Part shown: in pieces, positions 32,994 to 44,947 of the stretch
How positions within the stretch are numbered: the first letter of the stretch is position 1
Layout of the letters: each line of letters opens with the position of its first letter
Assembly (NCBI RefSeq): GCF_900292015.1
Contig: NZ_LR130759.1
Coordinates: forward strand, 1,612,001 to 1,676,000
Length of the DNA stretch: 64,000 nt
Source: Mycobacterium basiliense
Lineage (GTDB): Bacteria; Actinomycetota; Actinomycetes; Mycobacteriales; Mycobacteriaceae
Direction of reading: 5' to 3'
Notes under the pieces: model-generated
What the model saw: the letters and a program-made list of their open reading frames with translations, nothing else
Told to the model about the DNA's origin: nothing
The model's database searches: none
Translations under genes and position numbers: made by a program

Positions 32994-34073
32994 TCAGTTT
33001 ATCGGCGCGTTGATCCAGCGCAGGTCGTTGACGATGCCCCGGGCGGCGATCAAACCCTCGCCGGTCTGCCATATCTCGTCGTTGACCACGAAGACCCGGT
33101 TATCGCGATTGGCCGATAGCTTGCGCCAGGGGGCACTGTCGAGGACGGCTGCCGCGCGCTCGGCGGCCGCAGTCGATGCGCAGGACACATAGATGATGTC
33201 GGCGTCGGCAGCGGAGAAGTCCGGCTCCTTGGCGAGGTCGGCATCGGTGGTGCCGATCTCGAGGTACGGCTTGTCGGTGAACCGCTGCGATGCCGGGCGA
33301 TCCACGCCAACCGCGTTCAGCACGCTGGCCGGGAAGTTACTGGCCCCGTAAACCCGCATCGTGGTGGCGGTGAGCCGCACGATCGACGCCTGGAAATGGG
33401 TCGCGTCATGCTTGGTCCCCACCTGTCTGGCCCGCTGGGTGAATCCACTGAGCAAGGCCTCTACCGCGCCGCTGCGGGCGGTGGCGGCGCCGACACTGCG
33501 GAAGTTGTCCTCCCATGCGGCGCCGGGCGCGGCGGTGAACACCGTGGGGGCGATCGCTGCCAGCTGAGGGTACAGATTCGGCGTCAACGCCACCGAACCC
33601 AGGATCAGATCGGGATGAGCCGCCGCAACGGCGTTCAGGTCGGGGGCATTGCGGTTGCCCAGCCCGCGCAGGTCGTACACGGTCTGGCCCAGGTAGGACG
33701 GCTGGGTCGAGGAGCCGGCCGGCAGGGCCGCGCCGACTATCCGCGCTTGCAGGCCCAGCGCGCACAGCGCGTCCAGCTGGTCGCCGGAGAGCACCACGAT
33801 GCGCTGCGGCTCGGCTGGCACTTGGGCCGTGTCCGGTTCGACGCCCGCGACGTTGCGCGCCGGCCGAGTAGCGGGCCCCGGATCGGCCGCGGCCGCATCG
33901 CGCGCGCACGACTCGTCGGGCTTGCGATCGTTTCCCAAAACCCCGGCCCCCGCGATTTGGGTGGTGGGGGTCACCACCGTGCGAGCCGATTTCGCGGCGG
34001 GCCGACTGCCGCCGCAGCCGGCGCACGTGAGGATCAAGACGGCCAGCGATGCGACCGCCAAAGCCCGTCGCAT
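32994..34073 (-). CDS. fecB: Iron/heme-binding lipoprotein FecB
   Basis: 359-residue periplasmic binding lipoprotein. Signal peptide with basic start MRR, hydrophobic core and lipobox TCAGC, cysteine near residue 19. Two lobes of a class III binding protein follow (RIVVLSGDQLDALCALGL ... DLRGLGNRNAPDLNAVAAAHPDLIL). In M. tuberculosis FecB binds heme and siderophore and affects cell-wall permeability. An AAAGGA ribosome site precedes ATG 34073; a longer frame to 34337 would cross the ctaD promoter. No ABC permease is adjacent. Confidence 0.92.
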   Translation of the reverse strand: MRRALAVASLAVLILTCAGCGGSRPAAKSARTVVTPTTQIAGAGVLGNDRKPDESCARDAAAADPGPATRPARNVAGVEPDTAQVPAEPQRIVVLSGDQLDALCALGLQARIVGAALPAGSSTQPSYLGQTVYDLRGLGNRNAPDLNAVAAAHPDLILGSVALTPNLYPQLAAIAPTVFTAAPGAAWEDNFRSVGAATARSGAVEALLSGFTQRARQVGTKHDATHFQASIVRLTATTMRVYGASNFPASVLNAVGVDRPASQRFTDKPYLEIGTTDADLAKEPDFSAADADIIYVSCASTAAAERAAAVLDSAPWRKLSANRDNRVFVVNDEIWQTGEGLIAARGIVNDLRWINAPIN

Positions 34074-34197
34074 CCGGTTCCTTTGCACGCGTTCGACGTT
34101 AACATCCGCCCAGTTGCAGGCGGTCTGCCCGAGCGGCCGGGCACCACCCGCCCGGCATTTACGACAGTTTGTAGGACCAGCCCTGACGGCCGCCTGA

Positions 34198-37273
<3,076 letters not shown>

Positions 37274-37305
37274 CCCCCACCTGAGCCGGGGTGCCGCGCG
37301 GCGGC

Positions 37306-37363
37306 CGAGCAGACGCAGAATCGCATCAAAATCTTCGATTTTGTGCGATTCTGCGTCTGCTCG
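37306..37363. repeat. Long inverted repeat, copy 2 of 3 (left edge of hyc cluster)
   Basis: Left arm CGAGCAGACGCAGAATCGCA (37306-37325), right arm its exact reverse complement (37344-37363). Inside, CAAAATC (37327-37333) pairs GATTTTG (37337-37343) around a TTC loop, with one bulged T at 37326, giving 27 paired positions in 58 nt. It lies 32 bp after serB2 and 72 bp before the ArsR gene. Confidence 0.9.
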
Positions 37364-37398
37364 CGGGGGGCGCGCGAGCACAATGCCTGATAAAGTTT

Positions 37399-37414
37399 TC
37401 AATTGCTAAATTGA
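37399..37414. promoter_or_regulatory. Candidate ArsR operator before the hyc cluster
   Basis: TCAATT-GCTA-AATTGA, perfect 6-bp arms, nested inside a wider pair AAAGTT (37393-37398) and AACTTT (37418-37423). It ends 21 bp before the ArsR GTG and is the only AT-rich patch there, so it probably overlaps the promoter and serves autoregulation. Confidence 0.55.
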
Positions 37415-37435
37415 TGGAACTTTAAGCGAGGTCGG

Positions 37436-37780
37436 GTGTCGGAGCCGCTGTACAAGCTCAAGGCCGAGTTCTTCAAGACTCTCGGGCACCCGGCTCGGGT
37501 GCGGATTCTCGAGCTGCTGTCCGAGCGCGACCACACGGTTGCCGAGCTGTTGCCCGAAGTGGGGTTGGAGTCGTCGAACCTGTCCCAGCAGCTGGGCGTG
37601 CTGCGCCGGGCGGGGGTGGTGACGGCGAGCAAGGACGGCAATACGGTGATCTACTCGATCACGTCGCCCCTGATCGCTGAACTAATGGCCGTCGCGCGCC
37701 GCGTGCTGACCGGAATGCTCAGCGGCCAGGTCGCGATGCTCGAGGATCTGCGCGCCGGCCGCGCGGGCGCGGACAACTAG
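37436..37780 (+). CDS. ArsR-family regulator of the hyc cluster (Rv0081-like)
   Basis: 114-residue winged-helix regulator: AEFFKTLGHPARVRILELLSERDHTVAELL at the N-terminus, recognition helix LESSNLSQQLGVLRRAGVV, and wing SKDGNTVIYSI. No metal-binding cysteines are seen, so it is not a classical metal sensor. Length and neighbours match M. tuberculosis Rv0081, a hub of the hypoxia response that sits before the same six hyc genes. GTG 37436 start; only 10 bp separate it from the next gene, so it is the first gene of the operon and likely self-regulated. Confidence 0.9.
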   Translation: MSEPLYKLKAEFFKTLGHPARVRILELLSERDHTVAELLPEVGLESSNLSQQLGVLRRAGVVTASKDGNTVIYSITSPLIAELMAVARRVLTGMLSGQVAMLEDLRAGRAGADN

Positions 37781-37790
37781 GGACGCACTC

Positions 37791-38270
37791 ATGGGGTGGA
37801 TCAGCAGAATCGTGCGGATGGGTCGGCTGGCCGAACCGCTGGGGGAGGGTCCGGCACCGGCGGTCGCACCGCCGACAGGAGTGCACGGGTCGTTGCAGGT
37901 GCGCCACGTCGATGCGGGTTCCTGCAACGGCTGCGAGGTGGAAATCTCCGGGGCATTCGGGCCGGTTTATGACGCCGAGCGATTCGGTGCCCGCCTGGTG
38001 GCCTCGCCGCGGCACGCGGACGCGCTGCTCGTCACCGGCGTGGTAACCCGGAATATGGCCCAACCACTGCGCAATACCTTGGCGGCTACGCCGCAACCGT
38101 GCGTGGTCATCGCCTGCGGTGACTGCGCGTTGAACCGCGGCGTGTTTGCCGACGCGTACGGGGTGGTGGGTGCGGTCCGCGAGGTGGTTCCAGTTGACGT
38201 CGAGGTTTCCGGTTGTCCGCCCACGCCCGACCAGGTGGTTGCTGCCCTGCGGTCGGTGACAGGGCGGTGA
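37791..38270 (+). CDS. Complex-I 20-kDa / hydrogenase small-subunit-like Fe-S protein
   Basis: 159-residue electron-transfer subunit related to NuoB and HycG. The proximal 4Fe-4S ligands are present: AGSCNGCE near residue 44, IACGDC near 106, and SGCPPTP near 143. It therefore can still bind the cluster next to the large subunit. Equivalent to Rv0082. It overlaps the next gene by four bases (GTGA). Confidence 0.88.
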   Translation: MGWISRIVRMGRLAEPLGEGPAPAVAPPTGVHGSLQVRHVDAGSCNGCEVEISGAFGPVYDAERFGARLVASPRHADALLVTGVVTRNMAQPLRNTLAATPQPCVVIACGDCALNRGVFADAYGVVGAVREVVPVDVEVSGCPPTPDQVVAALRSVTGR

Positions 38271-40243
38271 CGCCAAGTCCGGCTGGGGTGCCTTCGGCCC
38301 GCAATATTGCGTTGTCCCGCAATGATATTGGCGCTGTAGCTAGTGGCGCAGTGACCACCGCTATCGGTGTATGCGGTGTACTGCTGGGGCTCACTGCGGT
38401 CTTTGGGGTGCTGCCGCAGGTTCGCCTATCCTGGTTGGTGCCGCTGATCGGGGTGGATCTCGATGTCGGCCGACTCGGCGGCTTCTTCATCGCCGTTACC
38501 GGTGCCGTGGCCGTCGCCGCGGGCATCTATGGCATCGGATACGCGCGCCGCGAGCGCTTGGGTGCCGCCCCGTTGATAACCCTCCCGGTGTTTGTCGCGG
38601 CCATGCTTTTGGTACCCGCCGCGGGTTCGGTGACCACCTTTCTGCTGGTCTGGGAGGTAATGGCGATTACCTCACTCCTCCTGGTGGCAACGAATCATTC
38701 CCGTGCCGAGGTTCGTTCGGCCGCGGGATATTACGCGGTCATGACGCAGCTGGGCTTCGCCACCATCTTGTTGGGAATGACGGTGCTGGCCGCAGCGGCA
38801 GGGACGAATCGCTTCGCCGAGATGACCGTGTCATCGGATGGAGTTCGCGGCTTCGTATTCGTGTCGACACTGCTGGGGTTCGGCTCCAAAGCGGGCCTGT
38901 TGCCTCTGCACGCCTGGCTGCCGCGGGCACACCCGGAATCGCCAAGTCCGGTATCGGCATTGATGAGTGCCGCCATGGTCAACCTCGGTATTTATGGTGT
39001 CATCAAAGTCGATCTGCAGCTGCTCGGGCCGGGGCCACAGTGGTGGGGCGTGACACTGCTGGCGGTCGGCGCCGTCTCCGCCGTGTATGGCGTGCTGCAG
39101 GCGTCGGTGGCCACCGACCTCAAGCGGCTGCTGGGATATTCGACGATTGAAAACATGGGGCTGGTAACCCTTGCCCTGGGGGCGGGCACGCTGCTGTCCG
39201 CGGCCGGCGCCGGGGCGGCCGCCATCATCGCGATGACCGCCGCACTGTTGCACCTGGTCGCCCACGCCGCATTCAAAAGCCTCGGATTTCTGGCCGCCGG
39301 ATCGGTTCTTTTGGCCACCGAACAGCGCGACCTGGATCGGCTAGGTGGTCTGGCCCGCCGGATGCCATACACCACAGTACTTTTCGGAATTGCCGCGCTG
39401 GGCGCGTCCGGGTTGCCGCTGGGTGCGGGATTTGTCAGCGAATGGCTGCTGGTGCAGTCGCTGATTCACGCGCGACCCGAACACAACACCATCGTCGGCC
39501 TGGTGACGCCGCTGGGGGTCGGTGCGGTCGCACTGACCACGGGTCTGGGCGTGGCCGCGATGGTGAAGGCATTCGGTACCGGCTTCTTGGCGCGGCCACG
39601 GTCGGAGGCAGCGCAGCTGGCGCGCGAAGCTCCGGTCAGCATGCTCATCGGTATGGCCGTGGCCGCCATCGGCTGTGCCGTCGTCGCAATAGCGCCGTTC
39701 GTCACCACCGCAACCCTGCAGTCGGTGCTGGATACCCTGCCCGCATCCAGCAATGCCGAACTCACCGATTTGGGCGTGGTGCTGCGGTTGCCCGGTATCG
39801 ACGGATCCATCTCGCCCACCTTGCTGGCCGCGGCCCTGGCCGCAGCCATGCTGATCGTGGTCGTCCTGGCCCGTTGGGGCGTACGTCATCGACCGAGCAC
39901 GGTGACCGCGCCGCTATGGGCTTGCGGTGCAGACGAACTCACGCCACGCATGCAGTACACGGCGACGTCCTTTGCCCAGCCGCTGCAACGCGTTTTCGAT
40001 GACCTGCTGCGGCCCGACACCGGCATCGAGGTAACCCATTTGGAGGGAACCCGCTATCACATAGACAAGATTGCTTATCGCGCCGAGGTGACCGACGCCG
40101 TCGAGCAACGCCTCTACGCGCCGGCATTGCGCGCCCTGTCGTGGTGCGCCCAAGCCATCAGATTCGCGCACAACGGAAGTGTGCATCTCTACCTCGGCTA
40201 TGGAGCGCTCGGTGTGCTCATCGTGTTGGTGGTCGCACGATGA
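38267..40243 (+). CDS. HyfB/NuoL-type proton-translocating membrane subunit (Rv0083-like)
   Basis: 658-residue antiporter-like membrane subunit with about 14-16 helices. Shared core of the NuoL/M/N family: LLVWEVMAITSLLLVA, GFGSKAGLLPLHAWLPRAHPESPSPVSALMSA (conserved lysine and histidine in the proton path), LKRLLGYSTIENMGLV. GTG 38267 overlaps the preceding stop; earlier starts would lie inside that gene. It would pump protons or sodium driven by the Fe-S module. Stop overlaps the hycD start (ATGA). Confidence 0.9.
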   Translation: MTPSPAGVPSARNIALSRNDIGAVASGAVTTAIGVCGVLLGLTAVFGVLPQVRLSWLVPLIGVDLDVGRLGGFFIAVTGAVAVAAGIYGIGYARRERLGAAPLITLPVFVAAMLLVPAAGSVTTFLLVWEVMAITSLLLVATNHSRAEVRSAAGYYAVMTQLGFATILLGMTVLAAAAGTNRFAEMTVSSDGVRGFVFVSTLLGFGSKAGLLPLHAWLPRAHPESPSPVSALMSAAMVNLGIYGVIKVDLQLLGPGPQWWGVTLLAVGAVSAVYGVLQASVATDLKRLLGYSTIENMGLVTLALGAGTLLSAAGAGAAAIIAMTAALLHLVAHAAFKSLGFLAAGSVLLATEQRDLDRLGGLARRMPYTTVLFGIAALGASGLPLGAGFVSEWLLVQSLIHARPEHNTIVGLVTPLGVGAVALTTGLGVAAMVKAFGTGFLARPRSEAAQLAREAPVSMLIGMAVAAIGCAVVAIAPFVTTATLQSVLDTLPASSNAELTDLGVVLRLPGIDGSISPTLLAAALAAAMLIVVVLARWGVRHRPSTVTAPLWACGADELTPRMQYTATSFAQPLQRVFDDLLRPDTGIEVTHLEGTRYHIDKIAYRAEVTDAVEQRLYAPALRALSWCAQAIRFAHNGSVHLYLGYGALGVLIVLVVAR

Positions 40244-41199
40244 ACGTCATGTCCGCCGCGGCCGGTGCTGCACAGATCGGTGGCGTCATGTTCGGAGCGC
40301 CGCTGGTGATCGGCTTGATGCGGCAAGTTCGTGCGCGATCTGAAGGACGTTGCGGTGCGGGAGTTTTACAGCCTTGGCGAGACTTGCGCAAGCAGCTGCG
40401 CAAGCAACATGTCGTCCCCGAAGGAACCACATCGGTATTTGCGATCGCACCGACGGTGCTGGCGGCCACCACTTTGCTGACAGCCGCGATCGCACCGCTG
40501 GTTGCCACCGGTTCACCGCTGGACCCGGTCGGCGATCTGTTCGTGGTGGTGGGGCTGCTGTTCCTGGGCACCGTCGCGCTGACGCTGGCCGGAATCGACA
40601 CCGGCACATCCTTCGGCGGCATGGGTGCCAGTCGGGAGATCGCCATCGCCGCCCTGGTGGAACCAACGATTCTGTTGGCGGTCTTCGCGTTGTCCATTCC
40701 GGCGAGGTCAGCCAATCTAGGGGCCATCGTTGCTTTTAGCGTTGACAACCCCGCGGAGGTGGTATCGATCGCGGGGATCCTGGCCTTCGTCGCCTTGGTG
40801 ATCGTCGTGGTCGCGGAGACCGGACGGCTTCCGGTGGACAATCCGGCGACCCACTTGGAATTGACTATGGTGCACGAGGCGATGGTGCTCGAGTACACCG
40901 GACCACGACTGGCCGTCATCGAGTGGGCCAGCGGGATGCGGCTTACCGTTCTGCTGGCGTTGTTAGCGAATCTTTTTGTGCCATGGGGCATTGCGGGTGA
41001 GCGGCCAAGTCTGATCGGCATCGGGGTCGGTATCGCGGTGATCGGAATCAAGGTGGCCGTTGCTGCCGTCGCGTTGGCGGGCGCGGAAGTCTTCATCGCC
41101 AAGCTGCGGCTATTCCGGGTGCCCGAGTTACTGGCCGGGTCCTTCCTGCTGGCGCTGTTGGCCGTCACGTCGGCCAATTTCTTTACGGCCCAGGTGTGA
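40240..41199 (+). CDS. hycD: HycD/NuoH-like membrane subunit
   Basis: 319-residue membrane subunit of the NuoH/HycD family with about eight helices. Diagnostic cytoplasmic loop [34 protein letters not shown] holds the acidic residues lining the quinone or proton entry. It anchors the peripheral arm to the antiporter subunits. About the length of Rv0084. ATG overlaps the previous stop. Confidence 0.92.
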   Translation: MNVMSAAAGAAQIGGVMFGAPLVIGLMRQVRARSEGRCGAGVLQPWRDLRKQLRKQHVVPEGTTSVFAIAPTVLAATTLLTAAIAPLVATGSPLDPVGDLFVVVGLLFLGTVALTLAGIDTGTSFGGMGASREIAIAALVEPTILLAVFALSIPARSANLGAIVAFSVDNPAEVVSIAGILAFVALVIVVVAETGRLPVDNPATHLELTMVHEAMVLEYTGPRLAVIEWASGMRLTVLLALLANLFVPWGIAGERPSLIGIGVGIAVIGIKVAVAAVALAGAEVFIAKLRLFRVPELLAGSFLLALLAVTSANFFTAQV

Positions 41200-41203
41200 T
41201 GCG

Positions 41204-41866
41204 ATGACCGATGTCAATTACGCGGGTGTCCTCGATCTGGCGCCGGGCGGTCTGCTGCTGGCCGCGGTGTTGATCGTCTGGCGCCGCGATTTGGGATCCA
41301 TTGTACGGTTGCTCGCGGCCCAAGGCGTCGCGCTGGCCGCGATACCGATAATTCTTGGCGTTCACTTTCGTGATTGGGAACTCGTCGGTATCGGCGTCGC
41401 ACTCTTCGCGCTACGCGCCGGGCTGCTGCCGTGGCTGCTAGCCCGTGCGCTCGGGGCCGAAGAGGACCTGCCGCGGGAGGCGACGCCGCTGGTCAACACA
41501 ACCGCGTCGCTACTGGTCGCGGCGGTTTTGACGGTCGTCGCGCTCGCGGTCACCCGATCCGTTGTAGAGCTGGATTCCAGTGCGGCCGTCAGCGCCGCTC
41601 CGGGTGGCCTGGCGGTGGTGTTGATTGCCCTGTTCGTCATGGTGACCAGGCGGCACGCCATCTCCCAGGCGGCGGGATTTCTTATGCTGGACAACGGGAT
41701 CGCGGCTACAGCGTTCCTACTCACCGCCGGGGTGCCGTTGATCGTCGAAATGGGGGCCTCGTTGGACATCCTCTTCGCGCTGATCGTGCTGGGTGTACTC
41801 ACCGGACGGCTGCGGCGGGAGTTCGGCGGCACCGATTTGGACCGGCTGCAGAGATTGCGAGACTGA
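41204..41866 (+). CDS. hycP: HycP/HyfE-like membrane subunit
   Basis: 220-residue membrane protein with about six helices, related to HyfE and to MnhC/NuoK-type subunits. No catalytic residues; it structures the membrane arm. The segment [22 protein letters not shown] is typical. ATG 41204, 4 bp after the hycD stop; its own stop shares a base with the hycQ ATG. Same length as Rv0085. Confidence 0.9.
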   Translation: MTDVNYAGVLDLAPGGLLLAAVLIVWRRDLGSIVRLLAAQGVALAAIPIILGVHFRDWELVGIGVALFALRAGLLPWLLARALGAEEDLPREATPLVNTTASLLVAAVLTVVALAVTRSVVELDSSAAVSAAPGGLAVVLIALFVMVTRRHAISQAAGFLMLDNGIAATAFLLTAGVPLIVEMGASLDILFALIVLGVLTGRLRREFGGTDLDRLQRLRD

Positions 41867-43332
41867 TGTCTTTTCTGATTGTGGTCCCGATATTGGCCCC
41901 GTCGCTCGCGGCGGTACTGGCGCTGGTGGGTGGCTGGCGCCGCTGGACCGCGGCGCTGACCGTGCTGTCTGCAGTGGCTGTGCTGGGATCTGGGATTGCT
42001 CTTGGTGTTCAGACGGCAGCACGACCGCACCTGGCAGCGAGCGGTCTGCTGCGCGTTGATGCGTTGTCGGTGATCATGCTCGTCGTCATCGGTGTCGTCG
42101 GCACCCTGGCAACTTGGGCCAGCATCGGATACCTCGATGCGGAACTCGAACACGGTCATACCGATCGTCACGACGCGCGACTCTACGGAGCTCTGACACC
42201 GGCGTTCCTGGCGGCCATGGCTGTTGCGGTGTCCGCCAACAACATCGGGATAATCTGGGTCGCCGTCGAGGCCACCACGGTGATTACCGCCTTTTTGGTT
42301 GGCCATCGACGCACCCGCACCGCATTGGAGGCGACCTGGAAGTACGTGGTGATCTGCTCGGTCGGTATCGCGGTGGCATTTCTGGGTACGGTGATGCTGT
42401 ATTTCGCGGCTCGACATGCCGGCCCCGCCGGTGCTAGCGCGCTCAACCTCGATGTCTTGCTCGCCCGCGCGTCGCATCTCGACCCGGCCGTTACCCGACT
42501 GGCCGCGGGTCTGCTGTTGGTCGGATACGGGGCGAAGGTGGGTCTGGTTCCGTTCCACGGCTGGTTGGCGGACGCGCACAGCCAGGCGCCGGCGCCCGTC
42601 TCCGCGATGCTGAGCGGCGTGTTGCTCTCGGTGGCATTCTCGGTACTAATCCGGCTCCGGCCGATCATCGACGCCGCGGTCGGACCCGGCTTCTTGCGCT
42701 CCGGACTGCTGACCGTTGGGCTCGCGACGGTGCTCATTGCGGCGTTATTGCTCAGTGTCGTCACGGATCTCAAACGCATGCTGGCGTACTCGTCGATGGA
42801 GAATATGGGCCTCATCGCGATCGCGGCGGCCGCGGGCACCAGGCTGGCGATCGCGGCCTTGCTACTGCATGTGCTTGCACATGGCATCGGTAAGACGGTG
42901 CTGTTTCTGGCCGGCGGGCAGCTGCAGGCCGCGCATGACTCGACGGCCATCGCCGATATCACGGCGGTGCTGTCGCGGTCCCGATTGGTCGGTGTCTCGT
43001 TCGCCGTCGGCGTCATCGTGCTGCTCGGGTTGCCACCCTTCGCGATGTTCGCCAGCGAGGTGTCGATCGCTCGGTCCCTGGCCGATGCCGGCCTGGCCTG
43101 GGCGCTTGGCATCGCGTTGTTGTTGATGGTGGTGGCTTTCGCCGCCTTGGTCGCCAACGCGCGGCGGATCCTGCTGGGCGCACCGACCGTCGGTGCCCCG
43201 CGGATCGCGGCGCCCGCCACCGTGGCGACGGCGCTGGTGGCGGGTGTATTGGCATGCATCGTATTGGGGGTGACGGCCGGCCCGCTCGCCGGCTGGTTCG
43301 GGGCGGCCGCCGGTCAGCTCGGGGCGGGCTGA
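41866..43332 (+). CDS. hycQ: HycQ/HyfF-like antiporter subunit
   Basis: 488-residue antiporter-like membrane subunit, second of the NuoL/M/N kind in this cluster. Contains VGYGAKVGLVPFHGWLADAHSQAPAPVSAMLSG and LKRMLAYSSMENMGLI, the same conserved lysine/histidine channel residues as the HyfB-like subunit. About 13-14 helices. Same length as Rv0086. Stop overlaps the hycE ATG. Confidence 0.92.
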   Translation: MSFLIVVPILAPSLAAVLALVGGWRRWTAALTVLSAVAVLGSGIALGVQTAARPHLAASGLLRVDALSVIMLVVIGVVGTLATWASIGYLDAELEHGHTDRHDARLYGALTPAFLAAMAVAVSANNIGIIWVAVEATTVITAFLVGHRRTRTALEATWKYVVICSVGIAVAFLGTVMLYFAARHAGPAGASALNLDVLLARASHLDPAVTRLAAGLLLVGYGAKVGLVPFHGWLADAHSQAPAPVSAMLSGVLLSVAFSVLIRLRPIIDAAVGPGFLRSGLLTVGLATVLIAALLLSVVTDLKRMLAYSSMENMGLIAIAAAAGTRLAIAALLLHVLAHGIGKTVLFLAGGQLQAAHDSTAIADITAVLSRSRLVGVSFAVGVIVLLGLPPFAMFASEVSIARSLADAGLAWALGIALLLMVVAFAALVANARRILLGAPTVGAPRIAAPATVATALVAGVLACIVLGVTAGPLAGWFGAAAGQLGAG

Positions 43333-44819
43333 TGGGGAGCAAGACGGTCCGCCACCCGGTATCCGGCGATGAACTCGCCGATTCGGTGCAGGAGCTGTTC
43401 GCCGCCGGCTATCGGTTAGCCCTGGTGGCCGCCCACGACGACGTCGGCGCGCTGCGAATCGTGTACCTGCTGGTGGCCGGACATCCGGACCGTCGAGTCG
43501 AGCTGACGCTGACCATCGGCGCGGGAAGTCCGTCGATCCCGTCGCTGGCGCATCTGTCCATCCCGGCGGGCCGCTTCGAGCGGGAAATGATGGACCTGTA
43601 CGGCGTTGAGCCAGTTGGACATCCACAACCACGCCGGTTGGTGCGGCACGCCCATTGGCCGCAAGATTGGCATCCGATGCGCCAGAACGCCGGTCAGCCG
43701 CCGCCGTTCGCCACCGTGGGACGGTTTCCGTTCGTCACCGTCGAGGGACCCGGGGTGTACGAAATCCCGGTGGGACCGGTCCATGCCGGTTTGATCGAGC
43801 CGGGGCATTTCCGCTTCTCGGTCATCGGCGAATCGGTGCTGCGCCTTAAGGCGCGATTGTGGTTCGTGCACCGCGGTATCGAGAAGCTCTTCGAGGGGCG
43901 AAATGCCTTCAGCGCCACCGATGCCGTGGCGCTCGCCGAACGAATCAGCGGTGACAGCTCGGCCGCACACTGTCTCGCCTACAGCCTGGCCGTCGAAGAT
44001 GCCTTGGGATTCGATGCGCCCGACCCGGTGCACCGGCTGCGGGCTCTGCTGGTCGAACTGGAACGGCTCTACAACCATGTGACCGATCTGGGTGCGCTAG
44101 CCAACGATGTGGGGTTTGGCTTGGCCAACGCCCATGCGCAGGGCGTGCGGGAACGAGTGTTGCGGATCAATCACCGGGTCACCGGACATCGCCTGCTGCG
44201 TGGCGCTATCCGGCCTGGCGGCGTTGTGCTGCAACAGCTTCCGGATCCCGACGAGCTGCGGGCGTTGGCTGCCGACGTTGCCGAGATCAGCGAACTCACG
44301 CTGCGAAATTCGGTGGTCTATGACCGGTTCGCCGACACCGCGGTGTTGGGTCGCGACGACGCGCATGCTCTTGGGTGTCTGGGTTACGTGGCGCGTTCCA
44401 GTGGCATCCCCACCGATGCCCGTCTCGATCACCCGACGACCACGTTGCCGGTCGCCGCGATGCGTGCTGCAAAGGGGGACGTACTCGCCCGCTACACGAT
44501 TCGGCGTGACGAATTTGCGGCGTCGGTCGATCTGGCTTGCGACTTGATCGAGAATCACCGCGGCTCCCTGCGGTGGGTGGCCCCGCCACCACCGCCGTCG
44601 GGTGCGCAGTCGGGGGTAGGAATCGTCGAAGGTTGGCGCGGTGCGGTGGTGCAGCGGGTGGAAGTGGACGCATCCGGGATGATCACCCGATGCAAGGTCG
44701 TCGACCCGTCATGGTTCAACTGGCCCGCATTGCCGGTCGCGATGGCCGACACGATCGTCCCGGACTTTCCGCTGGCGAATAAGAGCTTCAACCTCTCCTA
44801 TGCCGGTAATGACCTGTAA
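43332..44819 (+). CDS. hycE: HycE-like large subunit lacking the NiFe ligands
   Basis: 495-residue protein: an N-terminal NuoC-like domain (RFEREMMDLYGVEPVGHP) fused to a NuoD/hydrogenase large-subunit domain (FVHRGIEKLFEGRNAF). In active HycE the metal is held by RxCGxC and DPCxxC. Here residues 204-209 read RISGDS and residues 458-463 read DPSWFN, so all four cysteines are replaced. The fold and the docking segment NKSFNLSYAGND remain. It cannot bind the NiFe(CN)2CO centre; the complex belongs with energy-converting-hydrogenase-related (Ehr) complexes. No maturation protease gene is present, in line with this. Symbol kept from Rv0087. Confidence 0.9.
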   Translation: MGSKTVRHPVSGDELADSVQELFAAGYRLALVAAHDDVGALRIVYLLVAGHPDRRVELTLTIGAGSPSIPSLAHLSIPAGRFEREMMDLYGVEPVGHPQPRRLVRHAHWPQDWHPMRQNAGQPPPFATVGRFPFVTVEGPGVYEIPVGPVHAGLIEPGHFRFSVIGESVLRLKARLWFVHRGIEKLFEGRNAFSATDAVALAERISGDSSAAHCLAYSLAVEDALGFDAPDPVHRLRALLVELERLYNHVTDLGALANDVGFGLANAHAQGVRERVLRINHRVTGHRLLRGAIRPGGVVLQQLPDPDELRALAADVAEISELTLRNSVVYDRFADTAVLGRDDAHALGCLGYVARSSGIPTDARLDHPTTTLPVAAMRAAKGDVLARYTIRRDEFAASVDLACDLIENHRGSLRWVAPPPPPSGAQSGVGIVEGWRGAVVQRVEVDASGMITRCKVVDPSWFNWPALPVAMADTIVPDFPLANKSFNLSYAGNDL

Positions 44820-44823
44820 CGGC

Positions 44824-44881
44824 CGAGCAGACGCAGAATCGCACAAGATCGTCGATCTTGATGCGATTCTGCGTCTGCTGG
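44824..44881. repeat. Long inverted repeat, copy 3 of 3 (right edge of hyc cluster)
   Basis: Left arm CGAGCAGACGCAGAATCGCA (44824-44843) is identical to copy 2; right arm 44862-44881 pairs with one mismatch (CTGG for CTCG). The inner stem is CAAGATC/GATCTTG around GTC, against CAAAATC/GATTTTG in copy 2: a compensatory A-T to G-C change. Begins 5 bp after hycE. The bulge is on the right side here and on the left in copy 2. Confidence 0.9.
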
Positions 44882-44947
44882 CGGCAGGTTCGCGGGATAT
44901 TGCGACCCGAGGGCCGTAACGGTGGCGGGGTACGGCACGATGGTCGG

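Noticed and set aside
37436..44819. Functional formate hydrogenlyase
   Set aside because: The large subunit lacks the four NiFe cysteines, and no formate dehydrogenase, ferredoxin-type HycB or maturation genes are present.
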